Source: Sphingomonas leidyi
GTDB lineage: Bacteria > Pseudomonadota > Alphaproteobacteria > Sphingomonadales > Sphingomonadaceae
NCBI RefSeq assembly: GCF_011761945.1
Contig: NZ_JAASQV010000003.1
Location: 173,538 to 237,537, forward strand
Direction of reading: 5' to 3'
DNA length: 64,000 nucleotides
Shown: positions 1 through 8,638 of the stretch, one piece after another
Layout: each line of letters opens with the position of its first letter
Position numbering within the stretch: the stretch's first letter is position 1
Translations under genes and position numbers: made by a program
The notes under the pieces: generated by a model
Seen by the model: the letters and a program-made list of their open reading frames with translations, nothing else
The model's database searches: none
Told to the model about the DNA's origin: nothing

Positions 1-615
1 CCCCGAACCGTCGGTCAGCGTCGGCGTGAGCAGGCAATTGTCCGCCGGATTGCACCAGTTCTGGTTCGGCAGCTCGAACGTCACCGTCGTGGTGATCGCT
101 CCGTTCGAGTGGAACATCGCATTGGCGGCGCCCGATGCCCCCTGCGAATGGCCCGCCGCGCCGACATGCGCGAAATCGATGCGGTGATAGAAGGGGCTGG
201 ACGGGCTCGCTTCCTCGGCCCGCATATAGGCCAGCGAATCCAGCACGGTATTGCCATAGCCCGTCTGCTGGTCCCGCGTCGCCACGACGACGAAACCCCA
301 GCTGGCCAGGTGCTTCAGCCAGTTGGTGTAATTGTCCGGCGTGGAGCCGGTGCCATTGGCCCAAACCACCAGCGGCAGGCGGGCGTTCAGCGATGCGATG
401 TTGGACGGATAGAAGACATCGCACTGATTGCCCTTGGAATCGCAGGGTGCGGCGGAGCGCGTCGTGGTCGTCGCATAGCTGCCATTGGCGTAATATTGCG
501 TCTCCACCGGGCCGGTCGGCGCGTTGGGGACCGATTGCGCGGACGCCGGCAGGACGGCGGCGAGCGCCGTGGCGGAAACCAGCATGGTACAGATCGCTCG
601 GGATAGTCTCGTCAT
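1..615 (-). CDS. secreted alpha/beta hydrolase, C-terminus beyond window
   Basis: The first 205 residues are present and the stop codon lies outside the window. The start is an ATG preceded by AAGGAGAG. A typical signal peptide (charged MTRLSR, hydrophobic core, cleavage near ASA-QS) sends it to the periplasm or outside. The motif GHSQG around residue 160 is the nucleophile elbow of serine hydrolases, and VVWANGTGS upstream resembles the oxyanion-hole strand. The arrangement recalls chlorophyllase/PET-hydrolase-like (dienelactone hydrolase superfamily) enzymes, which have a similar GHSxGG elbow. The catalytic Asp and His cannot be checked because that part is missing. The substrate is unknown. 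Separate transcription unit as far as visible. Confidence 0.75.
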   Translation of the reverse strand, partial: MTRLSRAICTMLVSATALAAVLPASAQSVPNAPTGPVETQYYANGSYATTTTRSAAPCDSKGNQCDVFYPSNIASLNARLPLVVWANGTGSTPDNYTNWLKHLASWGFVVVATRDQQTGYGNTVLDSLAYMRAEEASPSSPFYHRIDFAHVGAAGHSQGASGAANAMFHSNGAITTTVTFELPNQNWCNPADNCLLTPTLTDGSG

Positions 616-859
616 CTGCCTCTCCTTGCGCTTGTTGTTCTTCTCCTTCGAACCGCGTCGATCGCGCGGCTCGTCCGCACGGAGAGGCGGGCGGGAAACT
701 GGCTTGTGCATGGCGCACCGGCCCATGGCCCGGATGCGCAACTGGTCCTCCCCGATCGCCGGTCTCCGCCGGTAGCGGCAGCCTAGGCGTACATTTACAT
801 GCAATCAAGAACGTATGTAAGTTGCACAGGATGCCGTTCCCGAGGTTCGCGGCAGCGGC

Positions 860-1981
860 CTATTCGGTAGCGGCCGCGCGCAGCCTTGCCGGATTGACGC
901 CGTTGAGAAGCATCGCGGCGAGCGGGAAGCGCCGGACGATCAGGCGATGCACCAGATAGGAGAGCCAGCCCGACGATCCCACGAGCAGCAGATAGGAGAC
1001 ATAGGGATCGAGCCGCAGCGGATCGAGCAGCAGGTCGAGCGCCAGGATGATCGGGAAATGCACCATGTAGATGGTAAAGGCCGCGTCCGATACCCGCCGG
1101 AACAGCGGCGGCGTCGCGCGCATCGCGACCGTCGAACGCAGGATCAATACGGTGACCGCCGGGGGACAAAGGCAGGAAGTCACCACGTTGAGCGGGCTGG
1201 CCGGGCCATCGAAGAGTCCCTTCCCGCCCCCGGGCAGCAGCCGCGAGGCCAGGCAAAGCGCGAACACCGCCGCCAGCACGGTAAAGGCCGGCCCGGTACG
1301 CGCGGTCACATGGCGGAACAGCGCGGGCGAGCCGGCCATGATCACGCCGAATGCATAGAGCGGTGCATAGCCCAGCACCTGGTGGACCGCCCAGACCGGC
1401 TCGGCCAGCGCCCCCGCGACGCTTGCCAGCCGCGCGACGAGAAGGACGCCGACGGTCGCGACCACGCCCACCGCCAGGACGATCAACGTCACCGAGGGGC
1501 GATCGCGCTCCACCCATCGATCGATCCGGGCGAAGACCGCGTGCCTCTGGTCGGCGCGAAAGAGCCAGAAGGTGATCGGAGCAAAGGCGAGCAGATCGAC
1601 AAGGAACCAGAAATGCCACCAGCCAAGCTCCGGCAGCGCCGGCATCATCGTGCCGAACGCATGCCAGCTGATGCAGGCGCTCATCAGCGGAGCGAGCAGG
1701 AGCAATCCGAAGCACATGGGAATGCCGATCTGGAAGCTCCGGCGCGCCAGCCAGGGATCGGCGCCATGCTTGCGGATAGCGAGCAGGCTAAGCAGCCCGG
1801 CGATTGCGAAGAAGGCGCCCATCCGGAAATTGGAGGATGTCTTGGCGATCAGCACGAACACGGGCCGATCGATCTCCTGCACGGTGGTGGCATGCAGGAA
1901 TATCCCCGCCAGCATCAGCAGCGCGCGCCAATTGTCCAGGCCGGCAATCCGCTCGCTTCGCAAACTCGCCCCCCGGTGCAA
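860..1981 (-). CDS. acyltransferase 3 family integral membrane protein (OpgC/OafA-like)
   Basis: A 373-residue polytopic membrane protein with about ten hydrophobic segments. The N-terminal signature RIAGLDNWRALLMLAGIFLH, with Arg and a following His in helix 1, is characteristic of the acyltransferase 3 family, which moves acyl groups onto periplasmic glucans or surface polysaccharides. A late FTIYMVHFPI segment is also typical of the family. The OpgC subgroup (glucan succinylation) is the closest impression, but the acceptor cannot be told from sequence. The longest reading starts at a TTG with no clear ribosome site; a second TTG six codons on follows a G-rich stretch and may be the true start. 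It stands alone between two unrelated genes. Confidence 0.78.
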   Translation of the reverse strand: MHRGASLRSERIAGLDNWRALLMLAGIFLHATTVQEIDRPVFVLIAKTSSNFRMGAFFAIAGLLSLLAIRKHGADPWLARRSFQIGIPMCFGLLLLAPLMSACISWHAFGTMMPALPELGWWHFWFLVDLLAFAPITFWLFRADQRHAVFARIDRWVERDRPSVTLIVLAVGVVATVGVLLVARLASVAGALAEPVWAVHQVLGYAPLYAFGVIMAGSPALFRHVTARTGPAFTVLAAVFALCLASRLLPGGGKGLFDGPASPLNVVTSCLCPPAVTVLILRSTVAMRATPPLFRRVSDAAFTIYMVHFPIILALDLLLDPLRLDPYVSYLLLVGSSGWLSYLVHRLIVRRFPLAAMLLNGVNPARLRAAATE

Positions 1982-2104
1982 CTGCGGATGCAGTCGACTG
2001 GAAGTTGGCTAGATCAAATTGCTTAATCAGCCGTTCCTTGCGGCAACGAAACGGTATGAATACTGTCGTAACCTTCGTCGCAGGGCATCGACAGGCATCC
2101 GGGT

Positions 2105-2827
2105 CTACGAAACTTCCTTATGGCATCGTTGCAGGACGGCGTGGGGCAGTTTCTCGTCCAGTGCGTGGCGCAGCGCGATCGTCCAGCGCCGATAGCCTTG
2201 GTCGTTCAGGTGCAGGCCGTCCTCGCTGTAGAAGGGCCCCGGCCGCCCCTGCTCGAGCAGCAAGGGCACGATGTCGACATAGGTGACGTCCGGCCGCTGC
2301 CCGGCAATCGTCCGCGCGGCCATGTTGTACCGATCCTGCTGGGCGCGCTGATCCCAGCGCAGGGGGCTGGGCTTCAGTGAGATGACGAACACCGGCGTCT
2401 GGCCGAACAGGCGGGACTTGATGGCGAGGAACTCGCGCAGATCCCCCACCGTCTCGTCCACCGAGCGGCCGAAGGCGAGATCGTTGTCGCCGGCATAATA
2501 GACGATCGCCTGGGGCGCGCGTTTCGCCTGATCGTTCGCGATGTGGAGGTTGATCTCCGCCATCGTGGCGCCGCCCATGCCGCGATTCTGCGCGATCCAG
2601 GGCTTGAGATCGTCCTGAAGCGAGGACCAGCGGCTCATCGTCGAGCTGCCGACGAACCACAGCACGCATGCGCCCTGGCGGTTCGACGCCCCGGGCAGGG
2701 GCTGGCGCGCCAGGACCCATTGCCATCCGCCGAAGATGACCGTGAACACGGTGAGCGCGAGCGCGCACTTGCCAAGCGTAGCGAGCGCGATGCGCAAGGG
2801 TCCGGGCGATCGGGGCGACAGCGGCAC
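2105..2827 (-). CDS. SGNH/GDSL-family hydrolase with N-terminal membrane anchor
   Basis: 240 residues, GTG start after GAGGA. One hydrophobic segment (about residues 18-37) acts as a signal anchor or uncleaved signal peptide. The SGNH blocks are present in order: WFVGSST (nucleophile Ser in block I, near residue 60), QNRGMGG (block II Gly), YYAGDND (block III Asn) and DGLHLN (block V Asp and His). This is the standard serine esterase/acetylesterase fold, probably acting in the periplasm. The YYAGDND form is common in small bacterial GDSL proteins of unknown substrate. It is separated from both neighbours by more than 100 bases, so no operon partner is indicated. Confidence 0.82.
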   Translation of the reverse strand: MPLSPRSPGPLRIALATLGKCALALTVFTVIFGGWQWVLARQPLPGASNRQGACVLWFVGSSTMSRWSSLQDDLKPWIAQNRGMGGATMAEINLHIANDQAKRAPQAIVYYAGDNDLAFGRSVDETVGDLREFLAIKSRLFGQTPVFVISLKPSPLRWDQRAQQDRYNMAARTIAGQRPDVTYVDIVPLLLEQGRPGPFYSEDGLHLNDQGYRRWTIALRHALDEKLPHAVLQRCHKEVS

Positions 2828-2964
2828 TCTCAGTCCTCAACGCTTGATCGGCGCATATTGTGGCATGAAGGTTAAAGCCGGGTTTTCCGGTAGGCCCGCG
2901 ATATCAACGCTTTATCCAGGCCCGCCTTTCATGGGAAGACAGCCCCCAAGGCCGGATCGGCGTT

Positions 2965-4077
2965 TCACGCCGCGCGGCCGCGATGCGCCAGGAACTCGCG
3001 CTGCACGGCACGCCCGCCGAACTGGAGCGCGTGCTGGAGGAACATCAGATGGAGTTGGGTGCGCTCCTCGCCGGGATCGGGATGCTGCTCGCCGCTGGAT
3101 CCCGGGCGACGATGCTCGCGATAGCGGTCGAGCAGCATTTCGAACTCGCGATCGGAGAGCAGCCACACCGACAGCTGGCCACGCGTCGAGACGACGTCCT
3201 GGAACATGAGCTTGTCGCTCGCCTCGAGCAGTTCGATCGCGTTGCGGCGTTGCGTGCGGTTGCTCCAGAAGCTCCAGTTGCGGACCACGGCCCGCTTCTC
3301 GCGGACTTCCATGATCAGCTGCTCGGTGAGGCGATCATAGGCAAGGCGATTTTCCACCGTCCGCGCGTCGAGGATGCGGGCGCTGCGCTCGGCGCTGTCG
3401 GCGACATGCTCGCACAGGAGGACCCCGCCTACTTGCGGGCCGAAATCATGCTCGTCGACGAGCACCGGCATCGCGCGGGGCAGGCCATGATGCGCGAGTG
3501 CGTCGGCCACGCCCTGATGGACGCGCAGATAGAGCCACCACAAGGCGATGACGAAACCGGCATAGTCGCGCGGCAATGCGTCACTCGGAACAGCATGCCG
3601 ACCCGGATAGGCGCGGATCGCGCCGTCGAGCAGCGCGAGGCCACGGCATTCGAGCGAAGTCTCGATCTCGACAAAACATCCCTGCCAGGGCGTGGCATGG
3701 CCTTCGGAGGCTTCCAGCAGCGCCGCGCGGCTGGCAGTGGAGAAGGCGAAGCTGCCATCGTCATAGAGCGAGACTTCGAAGCCGGGGCCCTCGCCTTCCC
3801 AATGGCCGGTCAGGTCGATGCCCAGCGCGGTACAGCGGCTGCCCTTGCGGTCCATCGCAAGGATATCGGCATGGACGCGTTCCCAGCCGACGATCTCGAC
3901 GCTTTCGCGCATGCTGGCGCGGCACAGCGGCGCGAAGGCGGAGGGATGCTCCTCGAGAAGCATGGCGAGCTCAGTCTCGAGCGCGGCGAAATCGAGCGCG
4001 CGGATCAGCCCCGCAAAATAGCGATCGAGCGCGCGTCTCCCCTCGCCGGTCGAGAGTATCTGCTCCAGTTCGGTCAT
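2965..4077 (-). CDS. hypothetical protein, 370 residues, family not recognised
   Basis: A long ORF with codon use like its neighbours and no signal peptide or convincing membrane segment, so probably cytoplasmic. It is rich in acidic and aromatic residues. Visible landmarks are TGHWEGEGPGFEVSLYDDG (residues about 90-110), which reads like a beta-rich module, FVIALWWLYLRVHQGVAD in the middle, and an Arg-rich helical C-terminus ending in HRGRAA. I place the start at the ATG of MTELEQ; a GTG three codons earlier is in frame. I could not assign it to a known family. It is followed by a 65-base gap before the DUF1501 gene, on the same strand, so cotranscription is possible but not shown. Confidence 0.6.
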   Translation of the reverse strand: MTELEQILSTGEGRRALDRYFAGLIRALDFAALETELAMLLEEHPSAFAPLCRASMRESVEIVGWERVHADILAMDRKGSRCTALGIDLTGHWEGEGPGFEVSLYDDGSFAFSTASRAALLEASEGHATPWQGCFVEIETSLECRGLALLDGAIRAYPGRHAVPSDALPRDYAGFVIALWWLYLRVHQGVADALAHHGLPRAMPVLVDEHDFGPQVGGVLLCEHVADSAERSARILDARTVENRLAYDRLTEQLIMEVREKRAVVRNWSFWSNRTQRRNAIELLEASDKLMFQDVVSTRGQLSVWLLSDREFEMLLDRYREHRRPGSSGEQHPDPGEERTQLHLMFLQHALQFGGRAVQREFLAHRGRAA

Positions 4078-4142
4078 GCCACCCACGCCTTGCTGCCGGA
4101 AATCCGGGCGAGCGATAGCGTGGATGGCCTAATGGCTGGTTG

Positions 4143-5300
4143 TCAGGCCCGCACCAGGTCCTGGATCGGCCGCGCCATCTGCACCTCGGGGAAGAGCGTG
4201 CGTGCCGCGATCTGCGGAGTCAGGTCGAAATGCGCGGCGAGCGTGGAGCCGATCACCGTATCGAGCCCCAGCGTCGGCTTCAGGTCGCGATCCTCGTAGA
4301 GCGCCGCGTCGGCGAGGCCCGGCCAGTCGGCGACCACCCGCCCCCCGTTTACGGCGCCCCCCATCAGCATCGCGACCGATCCGGTGCCGTGATCGGTCCC
4401 CTGCGTGCCGTTGACCTTGACCGTGCGGCCGAACTCCGTGGCGACGAGCACCACCGTGCTGCTCCACAACGGGCCCAGCCCCTTCTGCAGCGCGCCGACC
4501 ATCTGGTCGAGACCGTTGAGCTGGCCCGCCAGCCGGCCGCGCTGGCCGGCATGCGTGTCCCAGCCGCCGGTCTCGATCATCGCGATCCGCGAGCCGTTCT
4601 CGGCCGACAGCATCTTGGCGGCGAGGTCGCCCGTGGCGGCGGCGTTGCGGCCATTGTCCGACGCGAGATCGCTGGTGAGCATCCTGGTGGCCGTCGCCTG
4701 TTCCCAGATGCCGTGGAGCTGGGCGTCGCCCTGATACATCTGGGTGACGCGCATCAGCAGGTCGTCCGAGGCGTCGGGCAGCGCCGAAGGGGCATAGCTT
4801 GCCACTTCCACCGGCCCGCGCAGCGCCAGCGGCACCGTGGCGGCGAGTGCGATCGCCTTGTCGTCGGCGGGCAACAGCGTGAGCAGCCGGTTCAGCCAGC
4901 CGTCCTTGACCTGATAGGCGGAGGTCCCGCCGGTCTCGAGCACATTCTGCCCGTCGAAATGCGAACGGTCGCGATAGGGCGAGGCGACGGCGTGCAGGAA
5001 CAGCGCCTGTTTCGCGCCATAGAGGCCGTGGATGTTCTTCATCGACGGATGGAGCGCGAACATCGAGTCCAGCTTCGGCGCCGAGGCGAAATCCTGGGCG
5101 AGCTGGCCACGCTGGCTCGCATAGGCGGGGTCGCCCACCGGCGCTACCGTGTGCAACCCATCGGCGGCACCGCGCTGGATGATGAAGACGAAGCGCCGGT
5201 CGGTCGCCGCACGGGCGAAGGCCATGCGGGCGCCGAAGGTGGAGGCGAAGACGGCCGAGGCGCCAAGGGCGACGAAGCTGCGACGGGAAAGTGCGGTCAT
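4143..5300 (-). CDS. DUF1501 domain protein (Tat-exported, sulfatase-like fold)
   Basis: 385 residues. The start is the ATG preceded by GGAGG eight bases upstream; a much longer open frame upstream is only the shadow of the neighbour. The N-terminus MTALSRRSFVALGAS is a twin-arginine signal with cleavage near AFARA. Family landmarks are FIIQRGAADGLHTV near the N-terminus, SHFDGQNVLE, GGWDTHAGQ, and ATEFGRTVKVNGTQGTDHGT, the conserved metal-binding-like segment of DUF1501 proteins. These proteins are related to alkaline-phosphatase/sulfatase folds and nearly always lie beside a DUF1800 gene. Here DUF1800 is five bases upstream on the same strand. The biochemical role of the pair is not established. 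Confidence 0.88.
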   Translation of the reverse strand: MTALSRRSFVALGASAVFASTFGARMAFARAATDRRFVFIIQRGAADGLHTVAPVGDPAYASQRGQLAQDFASAPKLDSMFALHPSMKNIHGLYGAKQALFLHAVASPYRDRSHFDGQNVLETGGTSAYQVKDGWLNRLLTLLPADDKAIALAATVPLALRGPVEVASYAPSALPDASDDLLMRVTQMYQGDAQLHGIWEQATATRMLTSDLASDNGRNAAATGDLAAKMLSAENGSRIAMIETGGWDTHAGQRGRLAGQLNGLDQMVGALQKGLGPLWSSTVVLVATEFGRTVKVNGTQGTDHGTGSVAMLMGGAVNGGRVVADWPGLADAALYEDRDLKPTLGLDTVIGSTLAAHFDLTPQIAARTLFPEVQMARPIQDLVRA

Positions 5301-5305
5301 CGGGC

Positions 5306-6865
5306 TTACCTCCGCATGAATTCGGGCGAGACGAGCATCAGGGCGAGGCCCTGGCCCGGGCTTTCGGCACGCGCGATCGACTGGGCGGTGCCGGTGCTCA
5401 GCGTGCCGGGGAAGAGTTGCGCGGCGCGCTGCCGCGCATCGATCGTATCGCGCGCGCGCTGCGCCATGCGCTCGGCAGCCTCGACTCGCCGCATCACTGC
5501 ATCGGGCCCGGCCCAGGCGCCGGCGACATCGTCCCAGCCCGCCGGCGACCCCGGCTTCCAGGTCGGCTGGCCAAGCTGGCCCAGCAGCCCGTTGACCGCA
5601 TTGGCCTGGACCTGCTGCGTGCCGAGCGCCCGCAGCGCCGAGATCGACCATTCCCAGGGCGATTTGAACTTGGCCGGCTGGGGGGACCAGCATTCGGGCG
5701 AGGCGATCAGCGTGCGATAGACGGTCGGCAGATCGCCGCCCGAGCTCAGGAACGCCTTTTCCAGCCGCGCGACCAGCGGCGCGGGAGGATCGTCGCTGGC
5801 GAAATGCCGGGCGAGCTTGGTCGCGATGTGCTTCGCGGTCGCCGGATGGGTGGCGAGATGGTCGAGCACCGCAGCCGCCTGCGCCTCGCCTTCCTGCGTC
5901 CATTGCCTGCCCAGGATGGTGCGGGTGCCCGGCTCGTGCAGCCGCGGGGCAAAGACGAAGCTTCCAGGCTCGCCATCGGCGGTGCCGGCATAGCGCGCGC
6001 CGGCGCCGCGGCCGAGGCCCGCCACGGTGAAGCCGGTCATCGCCCGCGCGAACTCGGTCACGTCCGCCTGGGTATAGACGGTGCGCACGCCGAGCGTGTG
6101 GAGTTCCATGATCTCGCGTGCCAGGTTCTCGTTGAGCCCCGCGCGCTGCCGCGCCTGCCGGCGGGCGGCGAGCTGGCCGGCGGGGCTGTCGGGGCCGATC
6201 GACACCGCCTGATCGAGATAGAGCAGCATCGCCGGATGGCGCTCGACCGCATTGAGCATGTCGCCGAACCGGCCCATCACATGCGGGCGGATCGCCTCGA
6301 ACTCCATCGTGCCCGCCAGCCCGACCAGTTCGAGCTTGTCGGCCGAGACGGCGAAATGGTTCGCCCAGAAATGGACGAGCCGCTCGGCGAAGGGGGTGGG
6401 CGTGGCGATCGCGCTCAGCGCACGGGCGGAGACCATGCTCACATAGACTTGCTGCTGCTGGCGCCGTGCCTCGCGCCGCGCCAGCATCGCGGCGTCCTCG
6501 CCCTGATAAGGCGCGGGCTGCATGCCGGCCTGCATCGCCGGCGCGGCGGATTGCATGTCCTGCATCGCCCCGCCCCCTGCCATGGGCGGCTGTGCGCTCG
6601 CGGGCTTCGCCGGCCCGGCCGGCGATTGCGGCGGCAGCTGCCGGTTGCGCGGGCCCTCGGCCTGGCGAATCTGCCGCTGGCGTTCGTAGAAATCGGCGAG
6701 ATCGCGCGCCACCTGGGTGCTCGGCACCTGTGCCGCGATCGTCTGCGGGCGCGGATCGAAGCCCGCGATCTGCCCGGCGAGCCATTTGCGGGGATCGGCC
6801 CCGGCGTCCTCGCCCGGCCTGGCACCGAGACCGAAGCGATTGAGCGCGATACTGGCGTCCGACAT
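5306..6865 (-). CDS. DUF1800 domain protein
   Basis: 519 residues, ATG preceded by GGGGAG. The opening SDASIALNRFGLGARPGE is the hallmark N-terminus of DUF1800 proteins (residues 1-25). Further matches are RLVHFWANHFAVS, the NLAREIMELHTLGV segment, TEFARAMTGFTV, LDHLATHPATAKHIATKLARHF, and a C-terminal W-rich stretch with LLGQLGQPTWKPGSPAGWDD. A low-complexity Pro/Ala/Gln insert occupies about residues 75-120. It has no obvious signal peptide, unlike its partner. It forms a two-gene operon with the DUF1501 gene, separated by five bases. DUF1800/DUF1501 pairs are common in sphingomonads and planctomycetes but lack an agreed function. Confidence 0.88.
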   Translation of the reverse strand: MSDASIALNRFGLGARPGEDAGADPRKWLAGQIAGFDPRPQTIAAQVPSTQVARDLADFYERQRQIRQAEGPRNRQLPPQSPAGPAKPASAQPPMAGGGAMQDMQSAAPAMQAGMQPAPYQGEDAAMLARREARRQQQQVYVSMVSARALSAIATPTPFAERLVHFWANHFAVSADKLELVGLAGTMEFEAIRPHVMGRFGDMLNAVERHPAMLLYLDQAVSIGPDSPAGQLAARRQARQRAGLNENLAREIMELHTLGVRTVYTQADVTEFARAMTGFTVAGLGRGAGARYAGTADGEPGSFVFAPRLHEPGTRTILGRQWTQEGEAQAAAVLDHLATHPATAKHIATKLARHFASDDPPAPLVARLEKAFLSSGGDLPTVYRTLIASPECWSPQPAKFKSPWEWSISALRALGTQQVQANAVNGLLGQLGQPTWKPGSPAGWDDVAGAWAGPDAVMRRVEAAERMAQRARDTIDARQRAAQLFPGTLSTGTAQSIARAESPGQGLALMLVSPEFMRR

Positions 6866-7091
6866 GCGACTCCCCTGTCCGTTATGTGTCCGGGTTACGC
6901 GCAAAGTGTCGCAGAAGTTTGCCACAGTTGCGGTTCGACATCGCCTTTCGTCCCTTGTTCGCGTGCATACTCTGCAACTGGTGCCAGTCTCCTTTGCGAT
7001 TGCCGGATTTGCCGCATCGCAACATGCTTCGACGCAAGAACAGAACAAACCGGATGCCGGTCTGGCTCCTGATCAATCAAGGAGAAAGATC

Positions 7092-7367
7092 GTGTCGAAG
7101 TTCCTCTTTGCGGCTGCCGCCGCCGTCCTGACCTTCACTGCCCCGGCCGCGATCGCCGGCGAGCGCAGCTTCACCCATGAAGGCGTGACCTATACCTATT
7201 CGATCACCACGAAGGACAAGGCCCAGGTCCTTGCCGGCCGCACCAGCAAGGGCGGCGAATTCCGCCTGAACGTGAAGAACGGCTGGGTCGAGGGCTATGT
7301 GAACGGCACGCGCGTCTCGTTCCGCGCACCCAGGGAAAGGACGCCGGCGCAGATCGCCGCGCGCTGA
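7092..7367 (+). CDS. small secreted protein, 91 residues
   Basis: Starts at GTG after a good ribosome site (AAGGAGA, six bases upstream). MSKFLFAAAAAVLTFTAPAA is a clean signal peptide with cleavage after AIA-GE. The mature part of about 68 residues is polar and beta-rich, with HEGVTYTYSITTKDKAQVL and GWVEGYVNGTRVSF. No cysteines and no recognisable domain. Short periplasmic proteins of this shape are common in sphingomonads. It is divergent from the DUF1800 gene, with 226 bases between them holding its promoter. Confidence 0.72.
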   Translation: MSKFLFAAAAAVLTFTAPAAIAGERSFTHEGVTYTYSITTKDKAQVLAGRTSKGGEFRLNVKNGWVEGYVNGTRVSFRAPRERTPAQIAAR

Positions 7368-7380
7368 ACCGGAGCGCCGC

Positions 7381-7410
7381 AAGGGCCGGAACGGCGACGC
7401 TCCGGCCTTT
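7381..7410. terminator. hairpin between convergent genes
   Basis: AAGGGCCGGA and TCCGGCCTTT form a near-perfect 10-bp stem around a 10-base loop, ending in CCTTT on the plus strand. It sits 13 bases after the small secreted protein gene and just before the stop of dgt on the other strand, so it could serve both. The T tract is short. Confidence 0.5.
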
Positions 7411-7416
7411 CGCGCG

Positions 7417-8583
7417 TCAGAACCCCTCGGGCAGATCGATCGGGCCGACCCGTTCCCTGTAGCGCGCAATGGCGTAGCGATCGGTCATCCCGGCAATGAA
7501 GTCGGCGATGTGGCGGCCGCGGGCAGGCTCCTCGACGGGCAGTGCCTCGGTCCATTGCACGGGCATCAGCGACGGATCGGCGCGATAGACATCGAACAGC
7601 CCGGCCACCACCGTGCCGGCCGCCTCCGCCGCGGCGAGTTGGCTCGGATGGTGGTAGAGATTGCCATACATGAAGCGCTTGAGGCCGCGTTCGGCTTCGC
7701 GCATTCCGTCGGAGAAGTGCGCGAGCACCCGGCCCGCCGCACGGACGTCCGCCACGGTCTCCACGCCGCTCTCGGCGATACGGGCGCGCGTGGCGCCGAT
7801 AAGGTCGTTGACCATCGCGCCGATCTGGGCGCGGATCAGCTCGCTTATCAGGCGACGGCGCTCGCAGCCGGGGAATTTCGCCTCCACCTCGCGCCAGCCC
7901 GCGGCGATCATCGGCACCTCGAAGAGCTGGTCGAGCTGGAGCAGCCCGGCACGCAGCCCGTCATCGATATCGTGATTGTCATAGGCGATATCGTCCGCGA
8001 TCGCCGCGACCTGGGCTTCGAGCGAGGGCCAGCTCGTCAGCTCCAGCGGGAACGCAGCGTCCGCCTCGGCCAGCGCCCATTCGGGGTGATCGATCGGGCC
8101 ATTGTGCTTGGCGAGCCCCTCCAGCGTGTCCCAGGTGAGGTTCAACCCGTCCCAGGCCGGATAGGGTCGCTCGATCGCGGTAAGCGTGCGCAGCGTGTTG
8201 CCATTATGGTCGAAGCCGCCCTGCCCGGCCAGCGCCGTGCCCAGTGCCTTTTCACCGGCATGGCCGAAGGGCGGATGGCCGATGTCATGCGCCAGGCAGA
8301 GCGCCTCGGTCAGGTCCTCGTTGAGCCCCAGGGTCCGCGCGATCGCCCGGCCGATCTGCGCGACTTCCAGGCTATGGGTGAGCCGCACGCGGAAATGATC
8401 GCCATCGGGCGCCATGAATACCTGGGTCTTGTGCCGCAGGCGCCGGAAGCTGATCGAATGGATGATCCGGTCGCGATCGCGCTGAAAGGCATCGCGCGGC
8501 CCCCGCGCGGTGCCGCCGGGCTCAGGATGGAGGCGGCCGCGGCTGGCTTCGGGCATGGAGGCCCAGGGGGAGATCGCTTTCAC
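7417..8583 (-). CDS. dgt: deoxyguanosinetriphosphate triphosphohydrolase-like protein
   Basis: 388 residues from the chosen GTG, which follows TAGGAG; an in-frame ATG 12 codons upstream is the alternative. It is an HD-domain dNTPase hydrolysing dNTPs to nucleoside plus tripolyphosphate. Landmarks are [19 protein letters not shown] at the N-terminus, [17 protein letters not shown] (first HD histidine), [16 protein letters not shown] (the HD pair and second histidine) and [16 protein letters not shown] (the downstream Asp). The length and motif spacing match the type 2 dGTPase-like family. It lies downstream of the export genes on the same strand with a 55-base gap, but is a housekeeping gene and probably not functionally linked. 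Confidence 0.93.
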   Translation of the reverse strand: MKAISPWASMPEASRGRLHPEPGGTARGPRDAFQRDRDRIIHSISFRRLRHKTQVFMAPDGDHFRVRLTHSLEVAQIGRAIARTLGLNEDLTEALCLAHDIGHPPFGHAGEKALGTALAGQGGFDHNGNTLRTLTAIERPYPAWDGLNLTWDTLEGLAKHNGPIDHPEWALAEADAAFPLELTSWPSLEAQVAAIADDIAYDNHDIDDGLRAGLLQLDQLFEVPMIAAGWREVEAKFPGCERRRLISELIRAQIGAMVNDLIGATRARIAESGVETVADVRAAGRVLAHFSDGMREAERGLKRFMYGNLYHHPSQLAAAEAAGTVVAGLFDVYRADPSLMPVQWTEALPVEEPARGRHIADFIAGMTDRYAIARYRERVGPIDLPEGF

Positions 8584-8638
8584 GCCTGGGCTCCTATCAA
8601 ACCCGGCCACACCCGTCATCCCGCGCTTTGCCCGGATC

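Noticed and set aside
4143..6785. 880-residue merged reading frame across the DUF1501 and DUF1800 genes
   Set aside because: The N-terminal half is an Arg/Gly/Ala-rich shadow of DUF1800 coding sequence; the true DUF1501 start has GGAGG and a Tat signal.
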